This document shows positions 1-8,148 of a stretch of 64,000 nt of DNA, in pieces; positions within the stretch are counted from its first letter, which is position 1, and every line of letters starts with the position of its first letter. The notes under the pieces were generated by a model. It worked only from the letters and a program-made list of their open reading frames with translations. It was not told where the DNA came from and made no database searches. The stretch is from Enterococcus moraviensis ATCC BAA-383 (GTDB lineage: Bacteria > Bacillota > Bacilli > Lactobacillales > Enterococcaceae). Location of the stretch: the NCBI RefSeq assembly GCF_000407445.1, contig NZ_ASWB01000001.1, positions 1,116,001-1,180,000 of the forward strand, given 5' to 3'. Position numbers and translations under genes: made by a program.

Positions 1-1157
1 TCATCTGTTAAGCTAACAACTTTGCTCACTTTCACTCCTACTGCTGGTTGAATTTCAAATTTCGTTACGGCTGGTCCTAGACTTGCTTTCACTACTTTTG
101 CATCAACACCGAAACTTTTAAAGGTTTGCTCTAAAACACCAATGTTTTTTTCGATTTTTTGGTATTCTCCACTTTGGTCAGCAGAAGGAATAGAATCTAA
201 TAAGGTTGAAGGCGGTAATTCATAGTCACGATCTTCTGCTTCTTCTGAAATTTCAAAGTCTAATTCGCCACCTTCATCCTCTGTTTCTGTTTCAGCTACT
301 ACTTTTTGTTGAAGAGTTTGTGCTTCTGTCTGACTTTGGAAGCTATCGATTGGCACAAGTGTTAACTGCTCAGGTTCTTGTTCATTTTTTTCGACTTGAG
401 CACGTGCTTCTTGTGCTAATTTTTCTCCTGGCGTCAATTCTCTTACGTCGTTTCTCAACCGTTCTTGAGCCATTTGTTCTATTTTTGCTTCTTTAGCTGC
501 GCGTTTTTCTGCACGTTTAGCTTCTCTTTGTGTTTGTCGTTCTTCACTTTTAGCTGTTAAGCTACCAAGTTTTTCACGAACCACCTGTAAACCGTTCATC
601 ACTTGTTGGAAATCAAGCATACTAATCAAGAAGACACCTATTACCATAAGTAAAACTGCAATCAAATAACTACCCAATTGAGCCACTAAAAAGAACGTGA
701 GGCTGTAAAGTCCTGCTCCAATCATTCCGCCCCCAACATTTTGAGTCACAGTACTTGCCTTTAAATCCATTCTAAGAAACTCCCATGTCGTTCCCATAAT
801 ATCTGGTGTTTGTGTCCCAACATTACGAAACATGTAGGCATGTAAAAAGAGCAAAATACCTAGGTAGATAAATAAGACGCCGATCATCGGGCGAACTTTT
901 TTTATAGGAAAGTCTTTTCCAAAGATAACTAGAGACAGCCCATAAAGCATTAATAAAACCGCCGCTATAGAAAATGTATTACCGATAACGACACGTAAAC
1001 CATTGGCAATCAAGGTGCCAAGAAATCCTAATTTTAATAGTCCAAATAATCCAAAGAAGATAAAAAAGATACCGAGAAAAATGAAATTAAGATGTTCTTG
1101 CTGTTGTTGTTGTTTCTTTGTCTTTTTCTTTTTTGCACTTTTCCGTTTTTGTGCCAT
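1..1157 (-). CDS. ftsK: DNA translocase FtsK/SpoIIIE, N-terminal part (partial)
   Basis: Reading the minus strand from the ATG at 1157 (upstream GAGGGATG ribosome-binding site) gives an open frame of about 385 codons that runs off the left edge. Residues 1-20 are Lys/Gln-rich. Four or five hydrophobic segments follow between about 24 and 180, the usual membrane anchor of FtsK at the septum. Next come a charged Ala/Glu/Gln-rich linker (about 190-320) and the beginning of the conserved region (SFGVDAKV, GPAVTKFEIQPAVGVKVSKV) that precedes the RecA-like motor. The Walker motifs and gamma domain lie outside the window. FtsK pumps chromosome termini through the division septum. The leader has a TATAAT -10 at 1186-1191. 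Confidence 0.9.
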   Translation of the reverse strand, partial: MAQKRKSAKKKKTKKQQQQQEHLNFIFLGIFFIFFGLFGLLKLGFLGTLIANGLRVVIGNTFSIAAVLLMLYGLSLVIFGKDFPIKKVRPMIGVLFIYLGILLFLHAYMFRNVGTQTPDIMGTTWEFLRMDLKASTVTQNVGGGMIGAGLYSLTFFLVAQLGSYLIAVLLMVIGVFLISMLDFQQVMNGLQVVREKLGSLTAKSEERQTQREAKRAEKRAAKEAKIEQMAQERLRNDVRELTPGEKLAQEARAQVEKNEQEPEQLTLVPIDSFQSQTEAQTLQQKVVAETETEDEGGELDFEISEEAEDRDYELPPSTLLDSIPSADQSGEYQKIEKNIGVLEQTFKSFGVDAKVVKASLGPAVTKFEIQPAVGVKVSKVVSLTD

Positions 1158-1185
1158 ATAACATCCCTCTTTTCAATCAGTATCC

Positions 1186-1191
1186 ATTATA
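1186..1191 (-). promoter_or_regulatory. Probable -10 box of ftsK
   Basis: TATAAT on the minus strand, about 30 bases upstream of the ftsK start codon. The -35 region is poor (TTTTGT at 17 bp spacing), so this is a moderate call. Confidence 0.45.
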
Positions 1192-1267
1192 CCTAAAAAA
1201 CGGGCCGAACAAAAGTACCCCCATTGTTTCTCTTAAAATTTTAATCAATTGCCTCCAAACTTATTCG

Positions 1268-2656
1268 TTAGTCAATTGCTTCACTTGGCGACGTTCTACG
1301 AATTCCAATGCCTGTTATTCCTGATACTATTGATAATATCGGACATAATAATATGAAAAAACTAAATGGCGCATAGTCTAACGTAGAAACTTGCAACGTA
1401 CTTGCCATGAATACACCACTTACCCCCCACGGAATCAATGAATTTAGGACGGTTCCTGAGTCTTCTAACGCTCTAGAAAGAACTTCTGGTGCTAGTCCTG
1501 CTTTATCATAGCTTTCTTTGAAAGCACGTCCTGGTAGAATAATGGACAAGTATTGTTCTCCAATCATCAGATTAGCCAAAGCGCCACTAAAGACAGTCGC
1601 AGCAACTAAACTACCCGTTGATTTTAATTTATGCGCAAGGGGTGCCATCAAAACAGTGATTACATCCATCTTCATCAACAGGCCACCTAGTGATAGGGTT
1701 AAAAGGATCAACGAAACTGACCACATCATACTTTGGATACCGCCTCTAGTCAATAAATCGTCGATTTGTTTCATCCCTGTGTCAGAAACAAAACCATTTT
1801 CCAAAATCGTACTTAATTGTTTTAAGTCCACATTTTTCGTCTGAAACATATACATCACACTAGAAACTAGAATAGTTACTAATAAAGACGCAATTGCTGG
1901 GACTCGTTTGATTGAACATACAACAAGTAATAAGATAGGCAAAACTGCCCACCAACTAATCGCAAAATTACTTTGTAATACTTCTAAAAATTGCTTTGTT
2001 TCCAAGTTAGTCTGTTCAATTTTCGTTTGAAAGCCAATGACTGCATATAAGATAAAGGAAAGTATAAAAGCTGGGACTGTCGTCCACATCATATTTCTAA
2101 TATGTTTAAATAAATCTGAACCAGCCACAGCTGACGCTAAATTAGTTGTGTCTGACAATGGCGACATTTTATCCCCGAAAACAGCACCAGAAATGATTGC
2201 CCCTGCTAAGATGGCAGAGTTAAATCCCATTGAGATACCCATACCCATCAAAGCCAAACCAATTGTGGAAACAGTTGTAAAGGCACTTCCAATCGAAATC
2301 CCTACAACTGCGCAACTTACAAAAGCAGATGGTAAAAAAATACTGATACTAATAACAGAAAAACCTGCATACATCATCGTTGGAATCACACCACTTGCGA
2401 TCCAAACAGCAATCAAAGCACCAATCAAGATAAAAATAACCATTGGTATTATCCCGGTTTTCACCCCTTCGATGATGCCTTCATGAATTTTATCCCAAGA
2501 AGCTCCCCGCCATTTACTCCAGCCAATCAATAATCCTAACGCACATAATACGGGAAAAATAGGGCTCATCCCAACACCGATCACACAAACACTAATAATC
2601 AATAATAAGGCCAAAAATACAACTAATGCTTCTTTTACACTTAATTCTCTCTTCAT
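1268..2656 (-). CDS. nhaC: NhaC-family Na+/H+ antiporter-like transporter, T-box regulated
   Basis: A 462-residue polytopic membrane protein with about eleven hydrophobic segments. It carries the family signature region SGAVFGDKMSPLSDTTN near residues 155-175 and GEQYLSIILPGR near 365, both typical of NhaC transporters. Family members were first described as Na+/H+ antiporters, but several homologues are predicted amino-acid transporters. This one sits alone behind a T-box leader (2704-2925), so its expression should answer to uncharged tRNA, which favours an amino-acid substrate such as tyrosine over pH homeostasis. The start ATG is followed by a Lys/Arg-containing N-terminus, as expected for a cytoplasmic end. 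The antiporter name is therefore by family only. Confidence 0.85.
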   Translation of the reverse strand: MKRELSVKEALVVFLALLLIISVCVIGVGMSPIFPVLCALGLLIGWSKWRGASWDKIHEGIIEGVKTGIIPMVIFILIGALIAVWIASGVIPTMMYAGFSVISISIFLPSAFVSCAVVGISIGSAFTTVSTIGLALMGMGISMGFNSAILAGAIISGAVFGDKMSPLSDTTNLASAVAGSDLFKHIRNMMWTTVPAFILSFILYAVIGFQTKIEQTNLETKQFLEVLQSNFAISWWAVLPILLLVVCSIKRVPAIASLLVTILVSSVMYMFQTKNVDLKQLSTILENGFVSDTGMKQIDDLLTRGGIQSMMWSVSLILLTLSLGGLLMKMDVITVLMAPLAHKLKSTGSLVAATVFSGALANLMIGEQYLSIILPGRAFKESYDKAGLAPEVLSRALEDSGTVLNSLIPWGVSGVFMASTLQVSTLDYAPFSFFILLCPILSIVSGITGIGIRRTSPSEAID

Positions 2657-2703
2657 TTAATTTCCTCATTCTTTTTATAAATTTTATGCTAGAACACAAA
2701 AAA

Positions 2704-2925
2704 TCCCTGACAATCAGAAATAGACTGTCAGGGACGTATAACTACACGCGGTACCACCCAGAATTGGAATTATATGATAATTCCCTCTCAAAAGATGGTA
2801 ACGGATCTTACCCGAATTTCACATTGCACTCCAGATTTGTAATTCGAGTAATTGTTTTGGTCAACTTCCATCTGCCGTTGACTTTCTGTCATTTCAAAAC
2901 AATTCTCTACTTAGAATCTTTCATA
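2704..2925 (-). ncRNA. T-box leader of the NhaC-family gene (probably tRNA-Tyr)
   Basis: On the minus strand the T-box sequence TGGGTGGTACCGCG lies at 2747-2760. It is followed by a Rho-independent terminator whose arms TCCCTGACA/TGTCAGGGA span 2704-2734 and end in a T run. Upstream, stem I is recognisable: AAGTAGAG on one side, and a long helix AATTGTTTTG/CAAAACAATT closing the specifier loop. The 3' side of that loop reads CGAATTACAAATCT. The triplet TAC followed by A fits a tyrosine specifier, but TTA (Leu) in another register is not excluded. The UGGU bulge would pair with an A discriminator base, which both tRNA-Tyr and tRNA-Leu have. Antitermination would occur on binding uncharged tRNA. 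Confidence 0.85.
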
Positions 2926-2934
2926 GCGCTTATT

Positions 2935-2964
2935 ATTATTCGTCAGTTTAACGATAAAAGTCAA
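2935..2964 (-). promoter_or_regulatory. Candidate promoter of the nhaC T-box transcript, overlapping the ndh stop
   Basis: TTGACT (2959-2964) and AATAAT (2935-2940) on the minus strand, spaced by 18 bp. The -35 falls inside the last codons of ndh, so the T-box transcript could start independently just after ndh. Confidence 0.45.
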
Positions 2965-4159
2965 AACGACCTTTAGCTAAAACTTCTTTCACACCACCTG
3001 TTTCAAATAAAGAGCGATCCATGATTGCTTTTTTAATAAATGAAGCAGGGTAGCCTTTGACTTCCATTTTTCCAACCACACCAAAGGCATGACTGTTTCC
3101 TATAGAAGCTACAGAACCTAATGATTTAAAAGTGAACTCTTTTGTTGGTTCCCCTTTTAATTGTGCTTTGATATTTTTACCAGCATGTTCACCCATTTTA
3201 AGTGAAATTTGGGCAGTTGTTGGATAAGGTCTGTTTGATTCTTTATCCATTACAGCCGAACAATCGCCAATAATATAAACATTACTGTGCTCTGCATCCG
3301 TTAAGTCAGCTTGAACCATTACACGACCGCGTTTCGCTGAAAAGCCTGAGTCACCAACTACATGGCTACCACTAACGCCTGTTGTCCAAATAATTGTTTT
3401 CGCGTTTAATTCGTTCATTTCATTGGTTTCTTGATTATCTAAATAGACAACTGTATCTTGTTTGATTTCTTTGATTGGTTTTCCAACTAAGAAATCAACA
3501 CCCCATTTTTTCAAATGATCAATACCATAGCCACCAAGTTTTTCACTAAACATTGGTAATAAGCGAGTTACTGCTTCAACGCAATATAATTGGATTTTTT
3601 CAGTTTCAACACCAGCAATTTCAGCTAGTTTTTTCTTTCCTTCATGCAATGATCCTAATAATTCGATACCTGTAAAACCAGCACCACAGACAACGATTTT
3701 CAGACAATTTTCGTCTTTGGTTTCTTTATAAGCTTCCATTTGCTCAGTTAAATGCTGATAGACTTTTTCTGATGTTGGAATGTCTACCATTTTTAATGAG
3801 AACTCTTCAACACCAGGAATACCAAATGATTCTGATTCATAGCCTAGTGCTACGATCAAATAATCATACGAAATCGCTTCTTGATCTTTTAAATGAACTA
3901 ACTGATTTTCACTATCGATTTTCTCTACAGTTCCTTGTACAAACGTTGTGCAAGATGATTTCACTACATCCTTGATCGGATATGTGATTCTTTCTGATGT
4001 TTGAATTCCCGCTGCAACTTCATGGATATCCGTTGCTTCAAAATGATAATCATTTTGATCGACTAATGTGATTTTCAAGTCATTAGCACCTTTTTGTAAT
4101 TCGTGTAATGCTCTTAATCCGGCATAGCCAGCGCCTAAAATAACGACGTGCTTACTCAT
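2948..4159 (-). CDS. ndh: Type II NADH dehydrogenase (NADH:quinone oxidoreductase)
   Basis: 403 residues. Two Rossmann dinucleotide motifs are visible: GAGYAGLRA near residue 9 for FAD and CGAGFTGIEL near 158 for NADH. A further conserved stretch, YIIGDCSAV near 300, is the typical FAD-contacting TxGD-like motif of this family. The enzyme is a monotopic, non-proton-pumping membrane flavoprotein that passes electrons from NADH to quinone. With menA immediately downstream, the polyprenyl synthase divergent to menA, and cydAB a few kilobases away, it supplies the electron input of a (demethyl)menaquinone / cytochrome bd chain. The next gene, menA, starts upstream on the same strand, so menA and ndh may be co-transcribed. 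Confidence 0.93.
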   Translation of the reverse strand: MSKHVVILGAGYAGLRALHELQKGANDLKITLVDQNDYHFEATDIHEVAAGIQTSERITYPIKDVVKSSCTTFVQGTVEKIDSENQLVHLKDQEAISYDYLIVALGYESESFGIPGVEEFSLKMVDIPTSEKVYQHLTEQMEAYKETKDENCLKIVVCGAGFTGIELLGSLHEGKKKLAEIAGVETEKIQLYCVEAVTRLLPMFSEKLGGYGIDHLKKWGVDFLVGKPIKEIKQDTVVYLDNQETNEMNELNAKTIIWTTGVSGSHVVGDSGFSAKRGRVMVQADLTDAEHSNVYIIGDCSAVMDKESNRPYPTTAQISLKMGEHAGKNIKAQLKGEPTKEFTFKSLGSVASIGNSHAFGVVGKMEVKGYPASFIKKAIMDRSLFETGGVKEVLAKGRFDFYR

Positions 4160-4190
4160 GTTAAAATCCCCTCTTAACCTTTTTATTTTA

Positions 4191-5096
4191 TTATTTAAGC
4201 CACAATCCTATGGCAAAAAATACAACTTGTGCAAATGCTCCGACTGCTAAAATTTTAACAGCGCAGATAAATGTTTTGGTTTTAACCTGTTCGTTTAAAA
4301 ATAACTTCGTTTGTTTAAAAACAAATGGTAAAACCAAAAGTGTAAGCAGCATTGTAACTGGTACTAACCCCAGTACAACACTTAAAATGATTGATGCAAA
4401 AGCAATCACTATCAGTCCAACAAACAGACTAATTGATGCTCTTTTTCCGAGATAATGAACTAAGGTAAAGCGATGATTCATTTCGTCTTCTTCTAAATCA
4501 CAAATATTATTTGCCAACATTAAATTGGCAATCAAACATGTGTTAGGTAGCGATACTAAGAAAATACTGCCAAGATTTCCCCATGTCCATTGAAAAGAAT
4601 CAAATGTATTGATATAAACACAAATCAACATGATCATAAACCCCATCGTAAAACCTGAGAACACTTCACCTAACGGTAAGCTTGATAATGGTTTAGGACC
4701 CGAAGAATAAAAAATGCCAATCAAATAACAATATAATCCCAGCCACAATAACGGCCAGCCAACAATCATAGATAAGCCAATCCCCATCAAAGCAGAAATC
4801 ACGATCATCCAAATGATCCAACGACGAATTACTGTAAGAGATAAGCTTTCTCGTCCGATAATATTGGTTTTTTCTTTGTAATCATGCCCCTCTTTTGCAT
4901 GATGGTAATCATTGTAGTTATCTAAAATATCAACAGCCATGTTGAAAATAAACATTGCAATAAAATAAATAAGGACATAACCTAGATGTAAACTTCCATA
5001 ATGATACCAACTGAAGCAAATTCCCAAAAGAAAGGGTAAAACACTGGCTGTCTTCGCTTTTAGTTCTACTAATTCAAAAAATACTTCTCTATTCAA
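4191..5096 (-). CDS. menA: 1,4-dihydroxy-2-naphthoate polyprenyltransferase
   Basis: I choose the TTG at 5096 (protein begins LNREVFFELVELK, 301 residues). AAGGAGAG lies about 11 bases upstream and the length matches MenA. The longer open frame to 5282 would run into the divergent promoter and is not credible. The UbiA-superfamily prenyl-diphosphate motif DNYNDYHHAKEGHDYKEK is present, followed by the second Asp-rich motif NNICDLEEDE and seven to nine hydrophobic helices. MenA attaches the polyprenyl tail to DHNA, giving demethylmenaquinone. Divergent to it lies a polyprenyl diphosphate synthase that would make the tail, and ndh follows downstream as the enzyme that uses the quinone. Confidence 0.88.
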   Translation of the reverse strand: MNREVFFELVELKAKTASVLPFLLGICFSWYHYGSLHLGYVLIYFIAMFIFNMAVDILDNYNDYHHAKEGHDYKEKTNIIGRESLSLTVIRRWIIWMIVISALMGIGLSMIVGWPLLWLGLYCYLIGIFYSSGPKPLSSLPLGEVFSGFTMGFMIMLICVYINTFDSFQWTWGNLGSIFLVSLPNTCLIANLMLANNICDLEEDEMNHRFTLVHYLGKRASISLFVGLIVIAFASIILSVVLGLVPVTMLLTLLVLPFVFKQTKLFLNEQVKTKTFICAVKILAVGAFAQVVFFAIGLWLK

Positions 5097-5214
5097 AGTA
5101 TACTCTTCTCTCCTTACAAAATTTAGTTTTATGCTCACAGAATAATTTACTTGTATTTCATCACCAACATCGTATACAATCAATAGTATTGAATTATTGA
5201 AAGGAATATTGGTT

Positions 5215-6195
5215 ATGAATGATTTTTGGAAAGAATTTCCTATTATCCAACAACAATTAAATGAAACTTGTGAACTGATCAAGCACCAAGTTAAAATACG
5301 TAATAAAGAAATTGAAACTGCGTTGATCGAACTGACTTATTCAGGTGGCAAACTATTGCGTCCTGCCTTCTTTTTTTTATTTGCTCAAATTGGTGATGAA
5401 CAAAAACAAGAGCATGAACAATTGATCAAGATCGCCGCTTCCATCGAAATCTTGCATATGGCGACACTTGTCCATGATGATATCATTGATGATTCTCCTC
5501 TTCGTCGAGGAACAACAACGATTCAAGCTCGCTATGGCAAAGATATTGCTGTTTACACTGGAGACTTATTATTTACAGAGTTCTTCGAATTACTTGCTGA
5601 TACGATGAATGGATCTGATTTTTTACATAAAAATGCTTCAGCGATGAAACGATTGCTCCTTGGTGAGTTAGATCAAATGCACACCCGTTATAAAAAAGAC
5701 ATGACCATTTTTGATTACTTGCGCAGTGTTAATGGTAAAACTGCTGAATTGTTCTCATTAAGTTGCTTAGAGGGTGCTCATTTTGGCGGCGCCTCTACTG
5801 AGGTACAGCGCTTAGCAACTCGGATTGGGCGACATATCGGAATTGCCTTTCAAGTCTATGATGACATCCTTGACTATACAGCAGATGTCAAAACATTGAA
5901 GAAACCTGTCTTAGAAGATTTAGCTCAAGGTGTCTACACACTCCCGTTGATTCTTGCGATGCAAAAAGCACCAGCTCGCTTTTCAACCTATTTAGAAAAA
6001 GGTGCTGACATCACAGATGCACAAGCTACTGAAACAGCAAAAATGGTTCATGAACTAGATGGTGTCAACGATGCAAAAGCCTTTGCAAAACGCGTGACAC
6101 AAAAAGCATTGACTGATATTGAAAAATTACCTGATTGTTTAGGTAAAGAACAATTGACCTTATTGACAGAATTGTTGCTACAACGGTCCTATTAA
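5215..6195 (+). CDS. All-trans polyprenyl diphosphate synthase (heptaprenyl diphosphate synthase component II-like)
   Basis: 326 residues from the ATG at 5215, preceded by AAAGGAA. The TTG at 5197 is in frame but lacks a better Shine-Dalgarno. Both Asp-rich motifs of trans-isoprenyl synthases are present: HDDIIDDSPLRRG near residue 80 and YDDILDY near 215, plus the GGKLLRP substrate-binding motif near 45. The enzyme elongates allylic diphosphates with IPP to give the side chain for (demethyl)menaquinone. It is divergent from menA across a 118-base promoter region, consistent with joint use. The chain length cannot be read from sequence with certainty; HepT/IspB-type names are possible. Confidence 0.9.
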   Translation: MNDFWKEFPIIQQQLNETCELIKHQVKIRNKEIETALIELTYSGGKLLRPAFFFLFAQIGDEQKQEHEQLIKIAASIEILHMATLVHDDIIDDSPLRRGTTTIQARYGKDIAVYTGDLLFTEFFELLADTMNGSDFLHKNASAMKRLLLGELDQMHTRYKKDMTIFDYLRSVNGKTAELFSLSCLEGAHFGGASTEVQRLATRIGRHIGIAFQVYDDILDYTADVKTLKKPVLEDLAQGVYTLPLILAMQKAPARFSTYLEKGADITDAQATETAKMVHELDGVNDAKAFAKRVTQKALTDIEKLPDCLGKEQLTLLTELLLQRSY

Positions 6196-6215
6196 TGATC
6201 TATTTCGTTTAAAAG

Positions 6216-6372
6216 ATCGAGGCTAGGACAGACATGTTTAACTCCAAGAACCTAATAAGTACTGTGTAACAGCAACTACTGCTCCACTGTTTATTTGGAT
6301 TTCTTGAGGCTGAGATATGACTCGTAGAGTTATGTCTCAGCCTCATCTTTTTTATTTTAGCTAAGCCTCGAT
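6216..6372. repeat. Small repeat element with terminal inverted repeats and an inner hairpin (also the terminator after the polyprenyl synthase)
   Basis: Outer ends ATCGAGGCTA (6216-6225) and TAAGCCTCGAT (6362-6372) are inverted repeats. Inside lies a near-perfect hairpin with 18-base arms (6306-6323 and 6327-6344) around the core GACTCGTAGAGTT, followed by a T-rich stretch. The same 13-base core recurs in opposite orientation in the hairpin at 23667-23717, so this is a dispersed element rather than a one-off terminator. It probably serves as the terminator for the gene ending at 6195, and perhaps for cydC from the other strand. Confidence 0.7.
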
Positions 6373-6387
6373 ACTTTCGTCAACCAC

Positions 6388-8148
6388 TCAACTTTTATTC
6401 ATTCCTCGATCAATGGCATAAAGCTGTTGATAATGACGGTTTGTCTGTAACAATTCTTCTGGCGAACCGCTCATCTCCAGTTGACCATCTTCAATAAAAA
6501 TCACTCGATCCATCATATGAACGCCTTGTAGATGATGGGTAATCCAGATAATCGTTTTGTCTTCAAGTGTTTCAAAAAAAGTATCCAGTAGTTGTTGTTC
6601 TGTGATTGGGTCCAAACCTGTTGTTGGTTCATCCAATAAAACGATTGGCGTATCTTGTAGCAAAATACGCGCTAACGCTAAACGATGACGCTCACCACCA
6701 GAAAAACGTAAACCAGCTTCATCCACCATCGTTAACAGTCCCTCTGGCAGATTTTCGATCATTTCTTTTAGCCCAACTTTATCCAATACTTGCCAAACCT
6801 CTTCTTCAGAGGCATCTTCACGTCCGATTCGAACATTATTTAGAATTGTCGTTCTAAAAAGATACGGCGCTTGATGAATCACACCGATTGAATTCGTGAT
6901 TTGATCCCCAAACTCAGATGTTGGGATTCCACCCAATGTAATCGATCCTTCAACTGGTCGTAAATCCCCACGAATCAGTGTTGCTAAAGTACTTTTCCCA
7001 GATCCACTACGGCCTAAAATTGCTAACTTTTCTTTTGAATGAATCGTCAAATTCAACTTATTTAACACCTTTTTAGTCGTTCCAGCATATGAAAACGTCA
7101 TATCACTGATTTTAATTTCTGTATCTGTGATTGTTAATGCTGTCGGTGCTGCTTTTGTTTCTTCAGGTTCAGGCAAATCATTCAACCGTTTGATAGAATC
7201 TTTATAAATATTTGTTTCTTGTGCTGCATCGGGTAGCGGTGCAAAAGCATCGATCAACGGAAAAACAGTTAAGGTAAATGCTGCGATCCAGTTTGCCGCA
7301 CCACCATGATTCCCAGGAAAACGAACACTAGTCCAAGCCAAAATCGCAATAGTGATCACGCCAAACGCTACTTGTAGTACAAAATCACGGAAACGATTAA
7401 ACCGTTTGATTTGTTCATCTAACTGACGTAATTTCGCTTCTTCCACTTCATAGGAATGAACAAACTCTTGTCCCCGTTGACTGAATACCCAGTCAGAAAC
7501 ACCTAAAATATTATCAGTAAGTGTTTTGTATAATTCATTTTTAGAGACTTTTTGCTTCTCTTGTCTGGCACCATTAACTAAAACTGAGATCAAAGGTAAT
7601 AGAAAAATAACCACGCCTAACATCAACAGCATACATAAGCCAAACCACCATGAGAACAAACCAAGTCCAATAATAATAAAAATATACAACAACCAAGCAA
7701 TCACGGTTGGGAAAATCGTGCGTAAATATAAATTCTGTAAATGATTGATATCTTCTGATAACAACCCTAAAATATCTCCAGTTTGATAGTTTGATTTAAA
7801 GAAAATCGCATCTTTTTCTAACACCATATAAAGCTTCAAACGCAAGTCAGACGTCATTTTCAACACCCAGTTATGACTAACTAAACGTTCAATATAACGA
7901 AAAACTGGACGACTGATCCCAAAGGCACGTGTTAAGACAATTGGAATATAGATCATCAAAATATTCTCTGGCAATGATGCCGCTCGACTAATTAAATAAC
8001 CTGAGTTGAACATCAATGCTCCCGCACTGAAAAACGTTAAAAAACCTAAAAACAAGGCTAGATACAACAGCCCTTTATACTTTTTCAAAAAGGGTTTGAC
8101 CCATTGATCTTTTTCGTATAATTCTTTATTTGTTGGGGTATTTTCCAT
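6388..8148 (-). CDS. cydC: Thiol reductant ABC exporter, CydC-type subunit
   Basis: 586 residues. An N-terminal exporter-type membrane domain (six hydrophobic segments, about residues 25-310) precedes a nucleotide-binding domain. That domain has Walker A GRSGSGKST near 378, signature LRFSGGERHR near 485, Walker B IVLLDEP and H-loop ITHH. CydDC exports cysteine/glutathione-type thiols and is required for assembly of cytochrome bd. It is the last gene of cydA-cydB-cydD-cydC, its start overlapping the cydD stop by one base (TAATG), so translational coupling is likely. Naming of CydC versus CydD follows gene order and length and could be swapped in some annotations. Confidence 0.9.
   Translation of the reverse strand: MENTPTNKELYEKDQWVKPFLKKYKGLLYLALFLGFLTFFSAGALMFNSGYLISRAASLPENILMIYIPIVLTRAFGISRPVFRYIERLVSHNWVLKMTSDLRLKLYMVLEKDAIFFKSNYQTGDILGLLSEDINHLQNLYLRTIFPTVIAWLLYIFIIIGLGLFSWWFGLCMLLMLGVVIFLLPLISVLVNGARQEKQKVSKNELYKTLTDNILGVSDWVFSQRGQEFVHSYEVEEAKLRQLDEQIKRFNRFRDFVLQVAFGVITIAILAWTSVRFPGNHGGAANWIAAFTLTVFPLIDAFAPLPDAAQETNIYKDSIKRLNDLPEPEETKAAPTALTITDTEIKISDMTFSYAGTTKKVLNKLNLTIHSKEKLAILGRSGSGKSTLATLIRGDLRPVEGSITLGGIPTSEFGDQITNSIGVIHQAPYLFRTTILNNVRIGREDASEEEVWQVLDKVGLKEMIENLPEGLLTMVDEAGLRFSGGERHRLALARILLQDTPIVLLDEPTTGLDPITEQQLLDTFFETLEDKTIIWITHHLQGVHMMDRVIFIEDGQLEMSGSPEELLQTNRHYQQLYAIDRGMNKS

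Noticed and set aside
2037-2486. 149-codon open frame on the plus strand
   Set aside because: Antisense to nhaC; the repetitive Ile/Pro/Ala sequence is the complement of hydrophobic codons.
5097-5282. N-terminal extension of menA to an ATG at 5282
   Set aside because: Runs through the divergent promoter and over the start of the polyprenyl synthase; family length and AAGGAGAG favour the TTG at 5096.
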